A DNA stretch of 64,000 nucleotides from Paenarthrobacter ilicis (GTDB taxonomy: Bacteria; Actinomycetota; Actinomycetes; Actinomycetales; Micrococcaceae): assembly GCF_016907545.1 (NCBI RefSeq), contig NZ_JAFBCD010000001.1, forward strand, positions 3,410,001 through 3,474,000, read 5' to 3'. Positions within the stretch are counted from its first letter, which is position 1. Each line of letters starts with the position of its first letter. Under the pieces are notes generated by a model. That model was not told the DNA's origin. It searched no databases and saw only the letters and a program-made list of their open reading frames with translations. The position numbers were made by a program, and so were the translations under genes. Shown here in pieces: positions 42,977 through 52,887 of this stretch.

Positions 42977-44503
42977 TTAGTCGCCCAGCATCAGCCCGGC
43001 AGCCTTTTCGCCGATCATGATCGCAGGGGCGTTGGTGTTGCCGCTGGGGACAGCCGGGATGATGGAGGCATCGGCCACCCGGAGGCCCGCAACACCCCGG
43101 ACCCTGAGCTGCGGATCCACAACGGACAAATCGTCCACACCCATCTTGCAGGTGCCAACCTGGTGATGGTAAGTGCCGGCAGCTTGACGGGCAAAGGCCC
43201 GGACGTCGTCGCGGGATGCAGGAGCCGACGACGGCGTGAACTCACCTCTGCGGAAGGGTGCAAAGGCATCCTGGGCGCCTATCTCGCGGCAGAGAATGAT
43301 GGCGTCCACCAAGGCCTCAACGTCGTATTCCTCGGCCAGGATGTTCGGGTCCACCAAGGGTGCTGCCACGGGGTCCGCCGATGCCAGCCGTAACGTGCCG
43401 CGGGAGCGCGGCCGGACAATTCCCGGTGCAATGGTGTACCCATGCTCCGGTGCCGGGCCACCGTCGGTGGGATACGGCAGGTGCAGGAACAAGGGCTGCA
43501 GGTCCGGGGCTTCTTCTTCCGTTTGGCTGCTGTGCGCGTACAGCTGGCTTTCCAACAAATTATGGCGGCCCGCCACCAGCGGTGCGGATGCCTCGTAAAT
43601 GTTGCCCGCAAGCAGGTGGTCGTGAAGGTTTTCACCGACGCCCGGCAGGTCCACCACGGTATCAATGCCCACGTCACGGAGATGGGCGGATGGTCCAATG
43701 CCGGACAGCATCAGGATCTTCGGGGAACCAATGGCGCCGGCACTGATGATGACTTCCGCGCCGGCTTCCGCCTGAAGCAGCTCACCATCGAGCTGGTATT
43801 CGACGCCGGTTGCCCGTCCGCCGTCGAGCGTCACCCTGGTGACCAGCGCATCCGTGGTGACCTTGAGGCCCGGGTGGTCAAGCACCGGCGCAACAAAGCT
43901 CTGCCAGGCGCTGGCACGCCTGCCGTCCTTGGTGGTGGTGTGGTTGAAGCCGACGCCGGTCATCTGGATGCCGTTGAAATCATCGGTTTCCGTGTGGCCG
44001 AGGGAGACAGCAGCGTCCACGAAGGCCTGGGCAGCCGGGTGCCTCTCCATGATGCGCTCAACGTGGAGGGGGCCTCCTTTTCCGTGGAACTCACTGGCAC
44101 CATCGGCGTGGTCCTCGGATTTCTTGAACAGCGGCAGGACCTCATCCCAGGACCAGCCCTCTGCACCCTGGGCGGCCCAGGCATCGTAGTCGGTCCGGTG
44201 CCCGCGGATGTAGATCATTCCGTTGAGGGAGCTGCTGCCGCCAAGGACCCTGCCCCGGGGCCAGAACAGGCTGCGGTTGTTCGCGTGCTTCTGCGGCGTG
44301 GTCATGACAGCCCAGTCGTTGGCCCCGGTCAGGAGATTCGGCCAGCCCTGGGGGTTGTGGATATTGGGATCGGAGTCCACCGAACCGGCTTCAAGGACGT
44401 GGACCGTATGGCCGGCGTCGAGCAAGCGGCGGACTATGACGCTGCCTGCGGAGCCTGCGCCGACCACCACGTAGTCGGAATGATGAGATGTGTTGTCAGC
44501 CAT
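42977..44503 (-). CDS. GMC-family FAD-dependent oxidoreductase
   Basis: The 508-residue flavoenzyme has the FAD-binding loop [22 protein letters not shown] (about 11-33), the GMC signature [20 protein letters not shown] and the second signature [19 protein letters not shown]. Catalytic His lies in [12 protein letters not shown] and Asn in PSGNTNAPA. It most resembles choline/alcohol dehydrogenase-type members; the substrate is unknown. GAGGAGG lies just before the ATG at 44503, so the much longer open frame was rejected. It is divergent from an AraC-type regulator, which probably controls it. Confidence 0.88.
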   Translation of the reverse strand: MADNTSHHSDYVVVGAGSAGSVIVRRLLDAGHTVHVLEAGSVDSDPNIHNPQGWPNLLTGANDWAVMTTPQKHANNRSLFWPRGRVLGGSSSLNGMIYIRGHRTDYDAWAAQGAEGWSWDEVLPLFKKSEDHADGASEFHGKGGPLHVERIMERHPAAQAFVDAAVSLGHTETDDFNGIQMTGVGFNHTTTKDGRRASAWQSFVAPVLDHPGLKVTTDALVTRVTLDGGRATGVEYQLDGELLQAEAGAEVIISAGAIGSPKILMLSGIGPSAHLRDVGIDTVVDLPGVGENLHDHLLAGNIYEASAPLVAGRHNLLESQLYAHSSQTEEEAPDLQPLFLHLPYPTDGGPAPEHGYTIAPGIVRPRSRGTLRLASADPVAAPLVDPNILAEEYDVEALVDAIILCREIGAQDAFAPFRRGEFTPSSAPASRDDVRAFARQAAGTYHHQVGTCKMGVDDLSVVDPQLRVRGVAGLRVADASIIPAVPSGNTNAPAIMIGEKAAGLMLGD

Positions 44504-44701
44504 GGGGTTCCTCCTCGAACGGGGCCGTGAAACAAGGACCGGCATCGCAGTGCCGTCCCCAGCAGTTTGCCGCGGACCGGCACTGGGGCTCTTGGCATGG
44601 GACGCACAGCACTGCGCACCACCCGCACTCTTGTGAGCGGCATCACTGTGGCGGATGCGTTCATGGGACACTGGAAATGCCGCTTTCAAAGGAGAGATGA
44701 C

Positions 44702-45679
44702 GTGACCGGTGCCATTGCCAGGCAGCCCCGGGAAGAGTTCACCACCACTTCCTTGGCCAGGACCGAGCGCTTTGACGCGTGGAACCAAGCCGTCAACCAG
44801 GCCTTCGTTCCACTGTCCGTGGTTGCCAAGGATCCGGAGGGCTTTGGGGGCGGGCTGATCAACCAATCGGTGGGACCGGTGTTCCTCAGTGCCGTTTCAG
44901 GGACAGCAAGCCACGTAAGGCGCGGCCACCGCCAGATCCAAGCCAACGATCCCGGGCTGGTGAAGTTGGGGCTTCAGCTGCGCGGCTACTCCGTGGTGGC
45001 GCAGGATGGCAGGGAAGCGGCGCTGACTCCCGGCGACTTCGCCATCTACGACACCACCCGGCCCTACGATCTTTACTTCGATGACGCGTTCCGGATGATG
45101 GTGGTGATGTTCCCGCCCGAAGCACTCCACCTGAACCGCAAGAGCATCGCCGGCCTCACGGCGTCCAGGATTTCCGGGCGGCAAGGACTGGGCTCGCTGA
45201 CCTCCGCGTTACTGGGTGCCATCGCCAAACAGCTCCACGAGGACACGGTGACCGACGCAGCCACGGTGTCGGACGCCCTGTTGAACCTGATCTCGGCAGT
45301 TTTCGCCGAGCGGGTCCCGCCGTCGTCGCCCCTTTCCCCGGAGCGGCTGGCACTCATGGAGAGGGTGGAGGCATTTGTCGGGGCGCGGTTGGGTGACCCC
45401 GAACTCACGGTCAACCAGATCGCCGCCGCCCACAATGTTTCGGTGCGCTATCTCCAGAAGCTCTTCGAAGAACGGGACGATACCGTGAGTGCCTGGCTTC
45501 GCCGGCAACGCTTGGAGAAGTGCCGTTCCGATCTGGTGGATCCCCGCCTCCAGACGCGGCCCGTGTCCGTAGTTGGAATGCACTGGGGTTTCACGGATGC
45601 TTCCAGTTTTTCCCGGGCCTTCAAAACCGCGTTCGGCTATTCCCCTTCCGAATACCGGTACTCGTACAGACCCGCCTAA
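44702..45679 (+). CDS. AraC-family regulator
   Basis: The 325-residue regulator has an N-terminal cupin-like sensing domain (about 50-190, TPGDFAIYDTTRPYDLYFDDAFRMMVVMFP) of the AraC_binding_2 type. The C-terminal double helix-turn-helix includes TVNQIAAAHNVSVRYLQKLFEERDDTVSAWLRRQRLEK and ASSFSRAFKTAFGYSPSEYR. The start is GTG at 44702, seven bases after AGGAG; the open frame from 44567 lacks a ribosome binding site. It is divergent from the GMC oxidoreductase gene. Confidence 0.87.
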   Translation: MTGAIARQPREEFTTTSLARTERFDAWNQAVNQAFVPLSVVAKDPEGFGGGLINQSVGPVFLSAVSGTASHVRRGHRQIQANDPGLVKLGLQLRGYSVVAQDGREAALTPGDFAIYDTTRPYDLYFDDAFRMMVVMFPPEALHLNRKSIAGLTASRISGRQGLGSLTSALLGAIAKQLHEDTVTDAATVSDALLNLISAVFAERVPPSSPLSPERLALMERVEAFVGARLGDPELTVNQIAAAHNVSVRYLQKLFEERDDTVSAWLRRQRLEKCRSDLVDPRLQTRPVSVVGMHWGFTDASSFSRAFKTAFGYSPSEYRYSYRPA

Positions 45680-45754
45680 GCCGTCCGCCCCCTCCGCCCC
45701 GACGCATCCCGGACAAGTTTGCCCGTTGCGGGCAGGACCGTGAAAAGATCAACC

Positions 45755-46981
45755 ATGCGTCAGATGCAGCACTCCAGCAAACTCCAGAATGTCCGGTACG
45801 AACTCCGGGGGCCAATCCTTCAAGCGGCCAAGGCCATGGAGGCCGAAGGCCACCGGATCCTGAAGATGAACCTCGGTGATACCGCCCCGTTCGGCCTGGA
45901 GGCGCCGGAGTCAGTGGTGGTGGACATGATCCACCACCTTCGTGGAGCCCAGGGCTACAGCGATTCAAAAGGCATCTTTTCAGCCCGCACCGCCATCTCG
46001 CAGTACTACCAGACCCGTGGGCTGATGAATATTGGCGTTGAGGACGTTTTCATCGGGAACGGCGTCAGCGAACTCATCTCCATGACCCTGCAGGCGTTCA
46101 TGGAGAACGGCGACGAAATCCTCATCCCCGCCCCGGACTACCCGTTGTGGACTGCCACGGTAACGCTCACTGGCGGCAAGGCCGTGCATTATCTCTGCGA
46201 TGAGGACGAGAACTGGTGGCCGAACATGGCCGACGTCGAAGCCAAAATCACCCCGCGCACACGGGGAATCGTGATCATCAACCCCAACAACCCCACGGGC
46301 GCCGTGTACCCGCGGCACATCCTGGAGCAGTTCGCAGACCTGGCGCGCAAGCATGACCTGGTGCTCTTCTCTGACGAGATCTACGAGAAGATCCGGTACA
46401 TCGACGCACCACACATCCACACAGCGTCCATTGCCGATGACATCTGTGTCCTGACCTTCAGCGGGCTGTCCAAGGCCTACCGCATGCCGGGCTACCGTGC
46501 GGGCTGGGTGGCCGTGACCGGTCCCCTCACCGCTACCGCTGCGTACAGGGAATCCCTGGAATTGCTGGCATCCCTGCGCCTGTGCTCCAACGTTCCTGCG
46601 CAGCACGCCATTCAAACGTGCCTGGGCGGGTACCAAAGCATAGAGGCCCTCATCAGTCCGGGCGGTCGCCTGCGGGAACAGCGCGACCTCGCCTGGAAAT
46701 TGCTGACCCAAATCCCCGGGGTGACCTGCGTCCCCGCCGCCGGCGCCATGTACCTGTTCCCCCGGCTGGACCCGGAGCTCTACCCCATCGCCTCGGATGA
46801 GAAGTTCGTACTGCAATTGCTGCAGGAACAGAAAATCCTGGTCTCCCACGGCACGGCCTTCAACTGGCCCACCCCGGACCACTTCCGCTTTGTCATCCTG
46901 CCTGCGGAGCGGGACATTGAAGAAGCGGTCCGCCGGATTTCACACTTCCTGGCGGCCTACCGGAACCGGCCGGCCAACTAA
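45755..46981 (+). CDS. alaA: AlaA-type alanine/valine transaminase
   Basis: The 408-residue PLP enzyme transfers amino groups between glutamate and pyruvate. It matches E. coli AlaA closely by eye (SSKLQNVRYELRGPILQAAKAMEAEGH, GYSDSKGIFSARTAISQYYQTRG, VIINPNNPTGAVY, FSDEIYEKI). The PLP lysine lies in SGLSKAYRMPGYRAGW. The start at 45755 was chosen, but Met16 of the longer frame (45764) is also possible. It converges on the alcohol dehydrogenase gene with only 25 bases between. Confidence 0.92.
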   Translation: MRQMQHSSKLQNVRYELRGPILQAAKAMEAEGHRILKMNLGDTAPFGLEAPESVVVDMIHHLRGAQGYSDSKGIFSARTAISQYYQTRGLMNIGVEDVFIGNGVSELISMTLQAFMENGDEILIPAPDYPLWTATVTLTGGKAVHYLCDEDENWWPNMADVEAKITPRTRGIVIINPNNPTGAVYPRHILEQFADLARKHDLVLFSDEIYEKIRYIDAPHIHTASIADDICVLTFSGLSKAYRMPGYRAGWVAVTGPLTATAAYRESLELLASLRLCSNVPAQHAIQTCLGGYQSIEALISPGGRLREQRDLAWKLLTQIPGVTCVPAAGAMYLFPRLDPELYPIASDEKFVLQLLQEQKILVSHGTAFNWPTPDHFRFVILPAERDIEEAVRRISHFLAAYRNRPAN

Positions 46982-47005
46982 CCCAGCCAGGTCGCAATTG
47001 AGGGC

Positions 47006-48043
47006 TTAGAGCGCCGGATCGATCATGGTCATACCCGCCACTCTTGCCGTATCGAACCCGGGCAACAGCGTGGCGGCTTCTTCCAAGCCAATGGTTCGCT
47101 CAATCAGCAACTGGGGCTGCAATGAACCGGCTTCTATCAGCGCCATCATGCCCGGGTAGTCCACAGCGGCCATGCCGTGGCTGCCCAGGAGATCCAGTTC
47201 CCAGCCGATAACGCGGGCCATGGGCACCTGGGGGTTGCCGTTGATCGAGGGAAGCAGGCCAATCTGGACGTGCCGGCCCCTTCTGCGGAGGCTCAGGATG
47301 GCGTCGGAGCAGGTCTGTTCGCTTCCCACGGCATCAACGGCCACGTGCGCGCCTCCCCCGGTCAGTGCGTGAATGGCTTCCGGGATGTCAGAGCCATCGG
47401 CAAGAACCGTGTGCTCAGCACCCAGACGGGACGCCACCTCAAGGGCTTCAGGGTTGCGGTCCACGGCCACCACACGGGCTCCCATGGCCTTGGCAATCAT
47501 CACGGCGCTCAGCCCCACGCCGCCCGCTCCCACCACGGTGACCCACTCGCCGGCGCGGACATTGGCCCGGGCAGCAAGCGCACGGTACGCGGTGGCGAAG
47601 CGGCAGCCCAGGCTTGCCGCCGTCGAATATTCAACGCTGTCAGGGATGGCAACCAGGTTGCTGTCCGCTGCGTGGAGGGCCACGTACTCGGCAAAGGAAC
47701 CCCAGTGGGTGAAGCCTGGTTGCTGCTGGTCGGGGCACACCTGCGCTTCACCGGCGAGGCACCACTCGCATTTCCCGCAACCACAAACGAACGGGACCGT
47801 CACACGATCGCCCTCTTTCCAGAGTTCCACGCCCTCGCCTACCGAGGCGATGACGCCCGCAAGCTCGTGGCCAGGAACGTGAGGCATGGCGATGTCATCG
47901 TGGCCGGCCCAGGCATGCCAGTCGCTACGGCACATGCCTGTTGCCAGCACTTTCACCACCACTCCGCCGTGGGGGGCTTGCGGTATGGCGACCTCCCTGA
48001 CGTCGGGCTGGGTCCGGACCTCATCAAACACTATTGCTCGCAC
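47006..48043 (-). CDS. Zinc-dependent alcohol dehydrogenase
   Basis: The 345-residue medium-chain dehydrogenase has the catalytic zinc ligands (GMCRSDWHAW Cys, GHE at HVPGHELAGV), the structural zinc cysteines in CGCGKCEWCLAGEAQVC, and the NAD loop VVGAGGVGLSAVMIAKAMGA. It starts at GTG (48043). The substrate is an unknown alcohol. It is divergent from the AhpD-like/ECF41 genes. Confidence 0.9.
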   Translation of the reverse strand: MRAIVFDEVRTQPDVREVAIPQAPHGGVVVKVLATGMCRSDWHAWAGHDDIAMPHVPGHELAGVIASVGEGVELWKEGDRVTVPFVCGCGKCEWCLAGEAQVCPDQQQPGFTHWGSFAEYVALHAADSNLVAIPDSVEYSTAASLGCRFATAYRALAARANVRAGEWVTVVGAGGVGLSAVMIAKAMGARVVAVDRNPEALEVASRLGAEHTVLADGSDIPEAIHALTGGGAHVAVDAVGSEQTCSDAILSLRRRGRHVQIGLLPSINGNPQVPMARVIGWELDLLGSHGMAAVDYPGMMALIEAGSLQPQLLIERTIGLEEAATLLPGFDTARVAGMTMIDPAL

Positions 48044-48071
48044 GCCTCTGACTCTAACAATTCGCCGGAAC

Positions 48072-48098
48072 TGTCACACTTCCGGGATCCGCTCCGAC
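48072..48098 (+). promoter_or_regulatory. Candidate ECF41-dependent promoter
   Basis: TGTCACA at 48072-48078, 16 bases, then CGAC at 48095-48098. As I recall, ECF41 sigma factors recognise TGTCACA as the -35 box and CGTC as the -10 box with this spacing, so there is one mismatch in the -10. It lies 40 bases before the AhpD-like gene that precedes the ECF41 gene, which fits autoregulation. Confidence 0.65.
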
Positions 48099-48137
48099 AT
48101 TCCTGATGTAAGCCACCATCTCTGAAGGGACGTCAGC

Positions 48138-48596
48138 ATGACCCGCATCAACATCGGCCGTACCAACAAGCTTGGCTACGCCGCCGTCATTGGCCTTGAA
48201 GGCTACGCCCGCAAGTCCGTGGATCCGGACCTGTACGAGCTCATCAAGCTCCGCGCTTCCATCCTCAACGGCTGCGGATTCTGCGTGGACATGCACGCCA
48301 CCGAAGGCCGCAAAAGCGGAATCCCGGAAAGGAAGCTGCATGCAGTGGCAGCGTGGCAACACTCCAAGGTGTTCTTCGATGCCCGCGAACAAGCTGTCCT
48401 GGCTCTGACAGATGCCGTGACCCAGCTGGGCCCTGACACCGTCACCGACCAGATCTGGAACAACGCCGCCACCCATTTTGACGACTCCCAGATGGGCGGA
48501 CTCATCATGGCCATCTCCACCATCAACGTGTGGAACCGCATTGCCATCAGCACACAGATGGAACCACCCGTGGATGAGAAGAACCCGGTCATCTGA
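48138..48596 (+). CDS. Carboxymuconolactone decarboxylase/AhpD-like protein
   Basis: The 152-residue protein has the AhpD-type active-site motif C46-x2-C49-x3-H53 (NGCGFCVDMHATEGRK), so it is probably a peroxidase-like thiol protein rather than a true decarboxylase. It belongs to the gene types that typically accompany ECF41 sigma factors, and the ECF41 gene follows 17 bases later. An ECF41-type promoter lies upstream. Confidence 0.88.
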   Translation: MTRINIGRTNKLGYAAVIGLEGYARKSVDPDLYELIKLRASILNGCGFCVDMHATEGRKSGIPERKLHAVAAWQHSKVFFDAREQAVLALTDAVTQLGPDTVTDQIWNNAATHFDDSQMGGLIMAISTINVWNRIAISTQMEPPVDEKNPVI

Positions 48597-48613
48597 AAGG
48601 TAGCGTTGGCAGC

Positions 48614-49522
48614 ATGACTCTTGCGGTGTCAGCCACGGCGGCGTGGCAGGGCGAACGGAACCGTCTCCTGGGGATCGCCTACAGAATGCTGGGCGACTTC
48701 GGGCATGCCGAGGACGTCGTTTCTGAGGTAGCGATTGACGCTGTCCGGCAGGAACGGAACACCTCCGCGGGCCGGGTGGAATCCTGGCCGGCGTGGCTGA
48801 CCACTGTGTGCGTACGGCGCTCCATCGACCGCGTGCGCCAGCTCGCTGCCGTCCGGGAGGAGTACACCGGGCCGTGGCTGCCCGAACCGGTTGACACTTC
48901 CCTGCTCCCCGAAGACGCCGTAGCCAACCGCGAGCTGTTGTCACTGACCCTGCTCCATTTGGCGGAACAACTGGCACCGGAGGCACGGGCTGCGCTGGTC
49001 CTGCACCGCGCTTTCGGCCTGCCGGCTCCGGAAATCGCGGAGATCCTGGAGAAGACGCCAGCCGCCGTTCGCCAGATGATCTCCCGTGCCGAACGACGCC
49101 TGGACATCGATCCCAACGCTCCCGCTCCACGGGCCAAAGACCGCGCGGTCCTGGAGAAGCTCGTGCACGCGATCGAACAGGGAGAGATTGACACCGTAGT
49201 GTCCTTGCTCCACCGCGATGCCGTCCTCTGGGCTGATGGCGGCGGCAAGGTCAAGAGCGCCGTGAACCCCCTGTTTGGGGCGGAGAGGATCGCGCGCTTT
49301 TTTACGGGCATCCTGGGAAAAGCCATCGCCGCCGATCCCGAGGAACCGGTCCGGGCCTGGGTTGTGGCGATCAACAGCGGATCAGCCTTGGTCCTCAAAC
49401 ATCACGGCCGCTCGGACGTCATTGAAATATACGTGGCCCCGGACGGGTCCATCCGGGGCCTGCGGCAACTCTCCAATCCGGACAAGCTGACGCGCGTTTC
49501 CTTGTCTGCGGGCGCGAAATAG
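48614..49522 (+). CDS. ECF41-family sigma factor with SnoaL-like C-domain
   Basis: The 302-residue sigma factor has regions 2 and 4 (RLLGIAYRMLGDFGHAEDVVSEV ... LVLHRAFGLPAPEIAEILEKTPAAVRQMISRAERRL) and a C-terminal SnoaL-like extension. The ECF41 hallmark DGGGK lies at 208-212 and the second motif NPDKL near the C-terminus; both are thought to keep the sigma in check in place of an anti-sigma factor. It pairs with the AhpD-like gene just upstream. Its stop codon lies at the edge of a palindromic repeat. Confidence 0.92.
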   Translation: MTLAVSATAAWQGERNRLLGIAYRMLGDFGHAEDVVSEVAIDAVRQERNTSAGRVESWPAWLTTVCVRRSIDRVRQLAAVREEYTGPWLPEPVDTSLLPEDAVANRELLSLTLLHLAEQLAPEARAALVLHRAFGLPAPEIAEILEKTPAAVRQMISRAERRLDIDPNAPAPRAKDRAVLEKLVHAIEQGEIDTVVSLLHRDAVLWADGGGKVKSAVNPLFGAERIARFFTGILGKAIAADPEEPVRAWVVAINSGSALVLKHHGRSDVIEIYVAPDGSIRGLRQLSNPDKLTRVSLSAGAK

Positions 49523-49580
49523 CGGGAAGCCTTCCAGTTCGTTGGACGCTTCCCTACGACGTGGCAGGATTCCCGCGAAC
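49522..49580. repeat. Diverged palindromic repeat, same family as 2850/3948
   Basis: The end blocks GCGGGAAGCC and TTCCCGCGAAC and the total length (38-base centre) match the reverse complement of the 58-bp repeats, but the centre has diverged (about 17 of 38 identical). It overlaps the last base of the ECF41 stop and supplies the last codons and stop of the convergent membrane-protein gene, so it could end both transcripts. Confidence 0.6.
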
Positions 49581-50012
49581 CCGCCTACTCTGGGCCCGGC
49601 GGAGGCGAGCCACCAGCGTCGCGGCGAGCAACGCCGTCGTCAGTTCCAGGCCGATGACCAGCAGCAGCTGCGCTGCACCGGACGTTTCAGGAACGCTCGA
49701 CGCCGGCCTGCCGCCATGGCTGTGGCCGGCGCCTCCCGCTCCGAGCAGCAGGACCGCGTGGAGTGCCACCATCACCAAGGCCGCAGCGGTTACTTGGTGA
49801 AGCGACCCCACACGGCTGTGGCGCCAGATGTGAACTGCGCAGGGCAGGCATACCGCCGCCATGGCGATCATCAGGAAGCCCAGCCAAACCCCGTGATTCC
49901 CGGACACCGCCAGCCACAGATGAGCCGCGCAGGAGGCCGCGGTCAATGCTGCACAGAGACGGGGATGGAGGACAGGCCCGGCGAACCGGACCCGTCCCGT
50001 CGTCGTGGTCAT
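49554..50012 (-). CDS. Four-helix membrane protein downstream of the amine oxidase
   Basis: The 152-residue protein has four hydrophobic segments (about 18-36, 42-63, 72-93 and 108-130) with several intramembrane or loop histidines and a GAGHSHGG loop, which could bind copper. It starts 19 bases after the copper amine oxidase stop on the same strand, so the two are likely co-transcribed. A role in supplying copper is only inferred from position and histidines. Its last residues (GNPATS) are encoded by a palindromic repeat. Confidence 0.65.
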   Translation of the reverse strand: MTTTTGRVRFAGPVLHPRLCAALTAASCAAHLWLAVSGNHGVWLGFLMIAMAAVCLPCAVHIWRHSRVGSLHQVTAAALVMVALHAVLLLGAGGAGHSHGGRPASSVPETSGAAQLLLVIGLELTTALLAATLVARLRRAQSRRVRGNPATS

Positions 50013-50030
50013 GGTGTTCCCGGAGCGGTT

Positions 50031-52001
50031 TTAGTGGCAGTGCCCGGCGGCTTCGCCGTCGTGGTGCTCGCCAGTGGCGCCGGCGGCACTGTGGCAACTC
50101 GAGCCTGAGGCGTTGGCCGGCACGTCCAGAACGGGGCTGCGGTCGAAGAAGCCCTCGGGACGCAGCTTGAAGCCCACGGTATCCACGGGCATGATGGGCC
50201 AATCCTCAACGCGGGGGAAGTGGGTCAGGCCGAACGTGTGCCAGAGGACGATGTCCTGGCCGTCGATCTCGCGGTCCTGGGCAACGTAAGCCGGCAAGCC
50301 AGCACCGCCGGAGTGCTGATTCACGAAGTCGCCCGTGGGGTAGCGCTCGTCGTCGGCGTAGCGGGTGACCCATACGTCCTTGGTGGCGAAGGCTGCGCGC
50401 TTGGCAATGGATGACCCCGGATCGGCCAGGAGCGTGGGCTGGTTTTCGGCGTGGAGTTTGTAACCGACGGGCTCGCCGAGGCGGTTTGTGGACCCAGGGT
50501 TGGAAATGATCCAGGTGCGGCCAGCCCTTGCGTCGGCTTCGCGGACGGCCTCGGACTCTTTCGCCAGGAGCGTGCGCTTGCGGGAGAACGCATTGCCGCG
50601 CTCATTGCCCTCGCCCATGGCCTGGCGGACCACGTCTTCTTCCTCCACACGGTTGATGAAACCGTCAATGGCCATGTCCAGGCGCGCGCTGAACAGGTGC
50701 TGGTGGAACGGTGCACCCAGCCCGGGAGCCAGCTGGGAAATGTTCTCCGAGCCGCCTTCCGGGAACGCGCTGGTGAACACGACGCCGGTGGCCTTGGCTT
50801 CGAACTCGATGGTGCCGTCCAGGTAGAGGTACCAGTAGAAGCCGTAATCGTAGTTGCCGATGGTGGTGAAGAAGGAGATCACCAGGCGACGGTTGCGGCG
50901 GGTGTAGTTGATGCCGGTCCAGAGGTCGGAGTGCTTGGACAGGATGCCCCAGTCTTCCTCGTGCATGCAGATGCCGTTGCGGATCTCACGGGGATTGCCG
51001 AAAGCGTCGCTGATGACAGGGCTGAGGTAGGTGATGTCGCCCAGGCAGTCGCAGCCCAGTTCCAAGGAGTTTGCGTACTGGCCCACCAGGTATTCGCCGG
51101 TATCGAAGTAGTTCTGCCAAGACCTGATGGGCGAGGGATCGCCGTAGGGCACCACCATTTCGGCAATGGACGCGCGATTAATGATGGGCCGCTTCTTCTC
51201 GCCGTCCTGGAAAGCCAGGTTGTGGAGGACAACTCCTTCGCGGACGTCGAAGCCGACGTCCACGCTCCACTTTTCCCACTCCACGTGGTTGCCGCCCGTG
51301 ACGGTGAAGCTGGGGCCTTCGGGCTGCGTGATGCTGATGGGTTTCTGGGTTTCGCGGAGAGGGCCGGTCAGTTCAGGATCCGTGTAGTTTCCGTGCTCTG
51401 CCGGGATCGGCATGACGCCCAGATCGATGACCTGGGTGACTTCCTTGTTGACCACGTCCACGTAGGCTACGAGTCCATCCACGGGGTGCGCCCAAGCGCT
51501 GTCCTCCGGGAAGTCCTGCACGAACGCGAGCCCACGGAGGATGCGCCGGCCCCTTTCGTCTTCATATTCAAAGACGCCGGCGGACAGCGGAGCAACACGG
51601 ACCTTCTCCACGTCCAGGTCCCGGGCTGCGAGCGCTGTGAGCCACCGCTCATCGGTGGCGAGGAGCGCCTCCACCACCTCGAACTCTTCCTCGAGGACGG
51701 GGAGTTCACCGGAGACCTTGGTGTCCAGTTCGAGTGCTGACACGATCTCGCCGCGGGTTACGGAGACCACGACGTCCGTAGGAGCTCCACCGGAAATGTC
51801 GTGGATGAAGACGCGGAAACGGCGTTCAAGCCCGGGGGCGCCACGGGAGGGGTCCACCAGCCCCAGGTAGGCGATGCGCTTCTCAGCGCCCAAATGGCCG
51901 GCGGCCTGCAGGATCCCCTGTACCTGGGAAATCTCGGCGCCCGTTGCCAGGCCGTACTGTGCTTGCTCGGTGGCGACTGTCTCAGTTGCTGTGGGCGTCA
52001 T
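50031..52001 (-). CDS. Copper amine oxidase, phenylethylamine oxidase-like
   Basis: The 656-residue enzyme oxidises a primary amine to an aldehyde, ammonia and hydrogen peroxide. By eye it is very similar to the Arthrobacter globiformis phenylethylamine oxidase throughout ([41 protein letters not shown]). Tyr384 in [10 protein letters not shown] should become the topaquinone cofactor, and [16 protein letters not shown] carries two copper-binding histidines. The C-terminus has a His/Cys-rich extension ([20 protein letters not shown]..). The ATG at 52001 was chosen over a much longer frame that runs through the divergent TetR gene. Regulation by that TetR gene through the palindrome at 52040 is likely. 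Confidence 0.93.
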   Translation of the reverse strand: MTPTATETVATEQAQYGLATGAEISQVQGILQAAGHLGAEKRIAYLGLVDPSRGAPGLERRFRVFIHDISGGAPTDVVVSVTRGEIVSALELDTKVSGELPVLEEEFEVVEALLATDERWLTALAARDLDVEKVRVAPLSAGVFEYEDERGRRILRGLAFVQDFPEDSAWAHPVDGLVAYVDVVNKEVTQVIDLGVMPIPAEHGNYTDPELTGPLRETQKPISITQPEGPSFTVTGGNHVEWEKWSVDVGFDVREGVVLHNLAFQDGEKKRPIINRASIAEMVVPYGDPSPIRSWQNYFDTGEYLVGQYANSLELGCDCLGDITYLSPVISDAFGNPREIRNGICMHEEDWGILSKHSDLWTGINYTRRNRRLVISFFTTIGNYDYGFYWYLYLDGTIEFEAKATGVVFTSAFPEGGSENISQLAPGLGAPFHQHLFSARLDMAIDGFINRVEEEDVVRQAMGEGNERGNAFSRKRTLLAKESEAVREADARAGRTWIISNPGSTNRLGEPVGYKLHAENQPTLLADPGSSIAKRAAFATKDVWVTRYADDERYPTGDFVNQHSGGAGLPAYVAQDREIDGQDIVLWHTFGLTHFPRVEDWPIMPVDTVGFKLRPEGFFDRSPVLDVPANASGSSCHSAAGATGEHHDGEAAGHCH

Positions 52002-52039
52002 GGCTGCCTCTTGTCCGGGACCGGTGATGGGTCGGAGTT

Positions 52040-52063
52040 TATTTTCTATAGTTGTAGAGAATA
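52040..52063. promoter_or_regulatory. Operator-like palindrome between amine oxidase and TetR
   Basis: TATTTTCTA-N6-TAGAGAATA is an inverted repeat with one mismatch in nine. It lies 39 bases before the amine oxidase ATG and 62 bases before the divergent TetR start, in an unusually AT-rich stretch that probably holds both promoters. Confidence 0.6.
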
Positions 52064-52124
52064 GCCAAAACGTAAGATGGGTCACAAGACCTTTTCGCCG
52101 ATTATTTTCCCGGGAGCCCCAACA

Positions 52125-52715
52125 GTGCCAAAGATTGTGGACCACGATCAACGACGCCTCGAACTGGTGGACGCTACCTGGCGCATCATCGCAAGGCTGG
52201 GCATGGAAGGGGCCACCATGCGGGAGATAGCCGAGGAGGCAGGCTTCGCCAACGGCGCGCTCAAGCCCTATTTCCCCACCAAGGACCTGCTTCTCACATC
52301 GGCCTTCGGGCACGTTTTCAACCGCACCAACCAGCGCATCGCCACCATGACGGAGGGGCTCTCCGGGGTGGCCGCTCTCCGCGCATTCTGCGCCGAAGTC
52401 CTGCCCTTGGATGAGGAACGCGTCAACGAAGCCCGGATCGTGATTCCCTTCTGGCAGAAGGCACTGAACGACGCCCAGATGGCCATCCTTCACAGCGAGT
52501 CCATGAGCCAGTGGCACACCACCATCACTGCCCACGCCGCAGCAGCCCGGGCGGCCGGTGAGATCAAGGCGCCCATCGGGGACGCCGCCGTCGCCGATCA
52601 CCTGCTGAACATGATGCTCGGCGCGCAGATCGTGGTGGCGCTGTCCCCTGCAGAACATTTTTCGCAGGATCTCGCGGGGCAGTTGGACAACTACCTGGCG
52701 CTGCTGGCTGTTTGA
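52125..52715 (+). CDS. TetR-family regulator divergent from amine oxidase
   Basis: The 196-residue regulator has the helix-turn-helix [47 protein letters not shown] and a BetI-like C-domain ([40 protein letters not shown]). The likely start is GTG at 52125 with GGGAG upstream; the frame from 52077 is open but lacks a ribosome binding site. The divergent arrangement and shared palindrome suggest that it represses the amine oxidase gene. Confidence 0.85.
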   Translation: MPKIVDHDQRRLELVDATWRIIARLGMEGATMREIAEEAGFANGALKPYFPTKDLLLTSAFGHVFNRTNQRIATMTEGLSGVAALRAFCAEVLPLDEERVNEARIVIPFWQKALNDAQMAILHSESMSQWHTTITAHAAAARAAGEIKAPIGDAAVADHLLNMMLGAQIVVALSPAEHFSQDLAGQLDNYLALLAV

Positions 52716-52887
52716 CCTCGCATCCGTGACGCCGGCCGCGGCCGAGCTGCGGATTACGTAACAGTCGACCTGCACCTGTCCGCCTTTATATGGTTCGAAA
52801 GGACTGGAACAGTGCCCTGTTGAGGCGGTCGACCGCCGCGCAACTTCGAAGACATTTCGACATCAAAGACCGGGGAATGAAAAAGTA

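Noticed and set aside
52002..52775. N-terminal extension of the amine oxidase
   Set aside because: It runs antisense through the TetR gene and the operator; the known family N-terminus begins at 52001.
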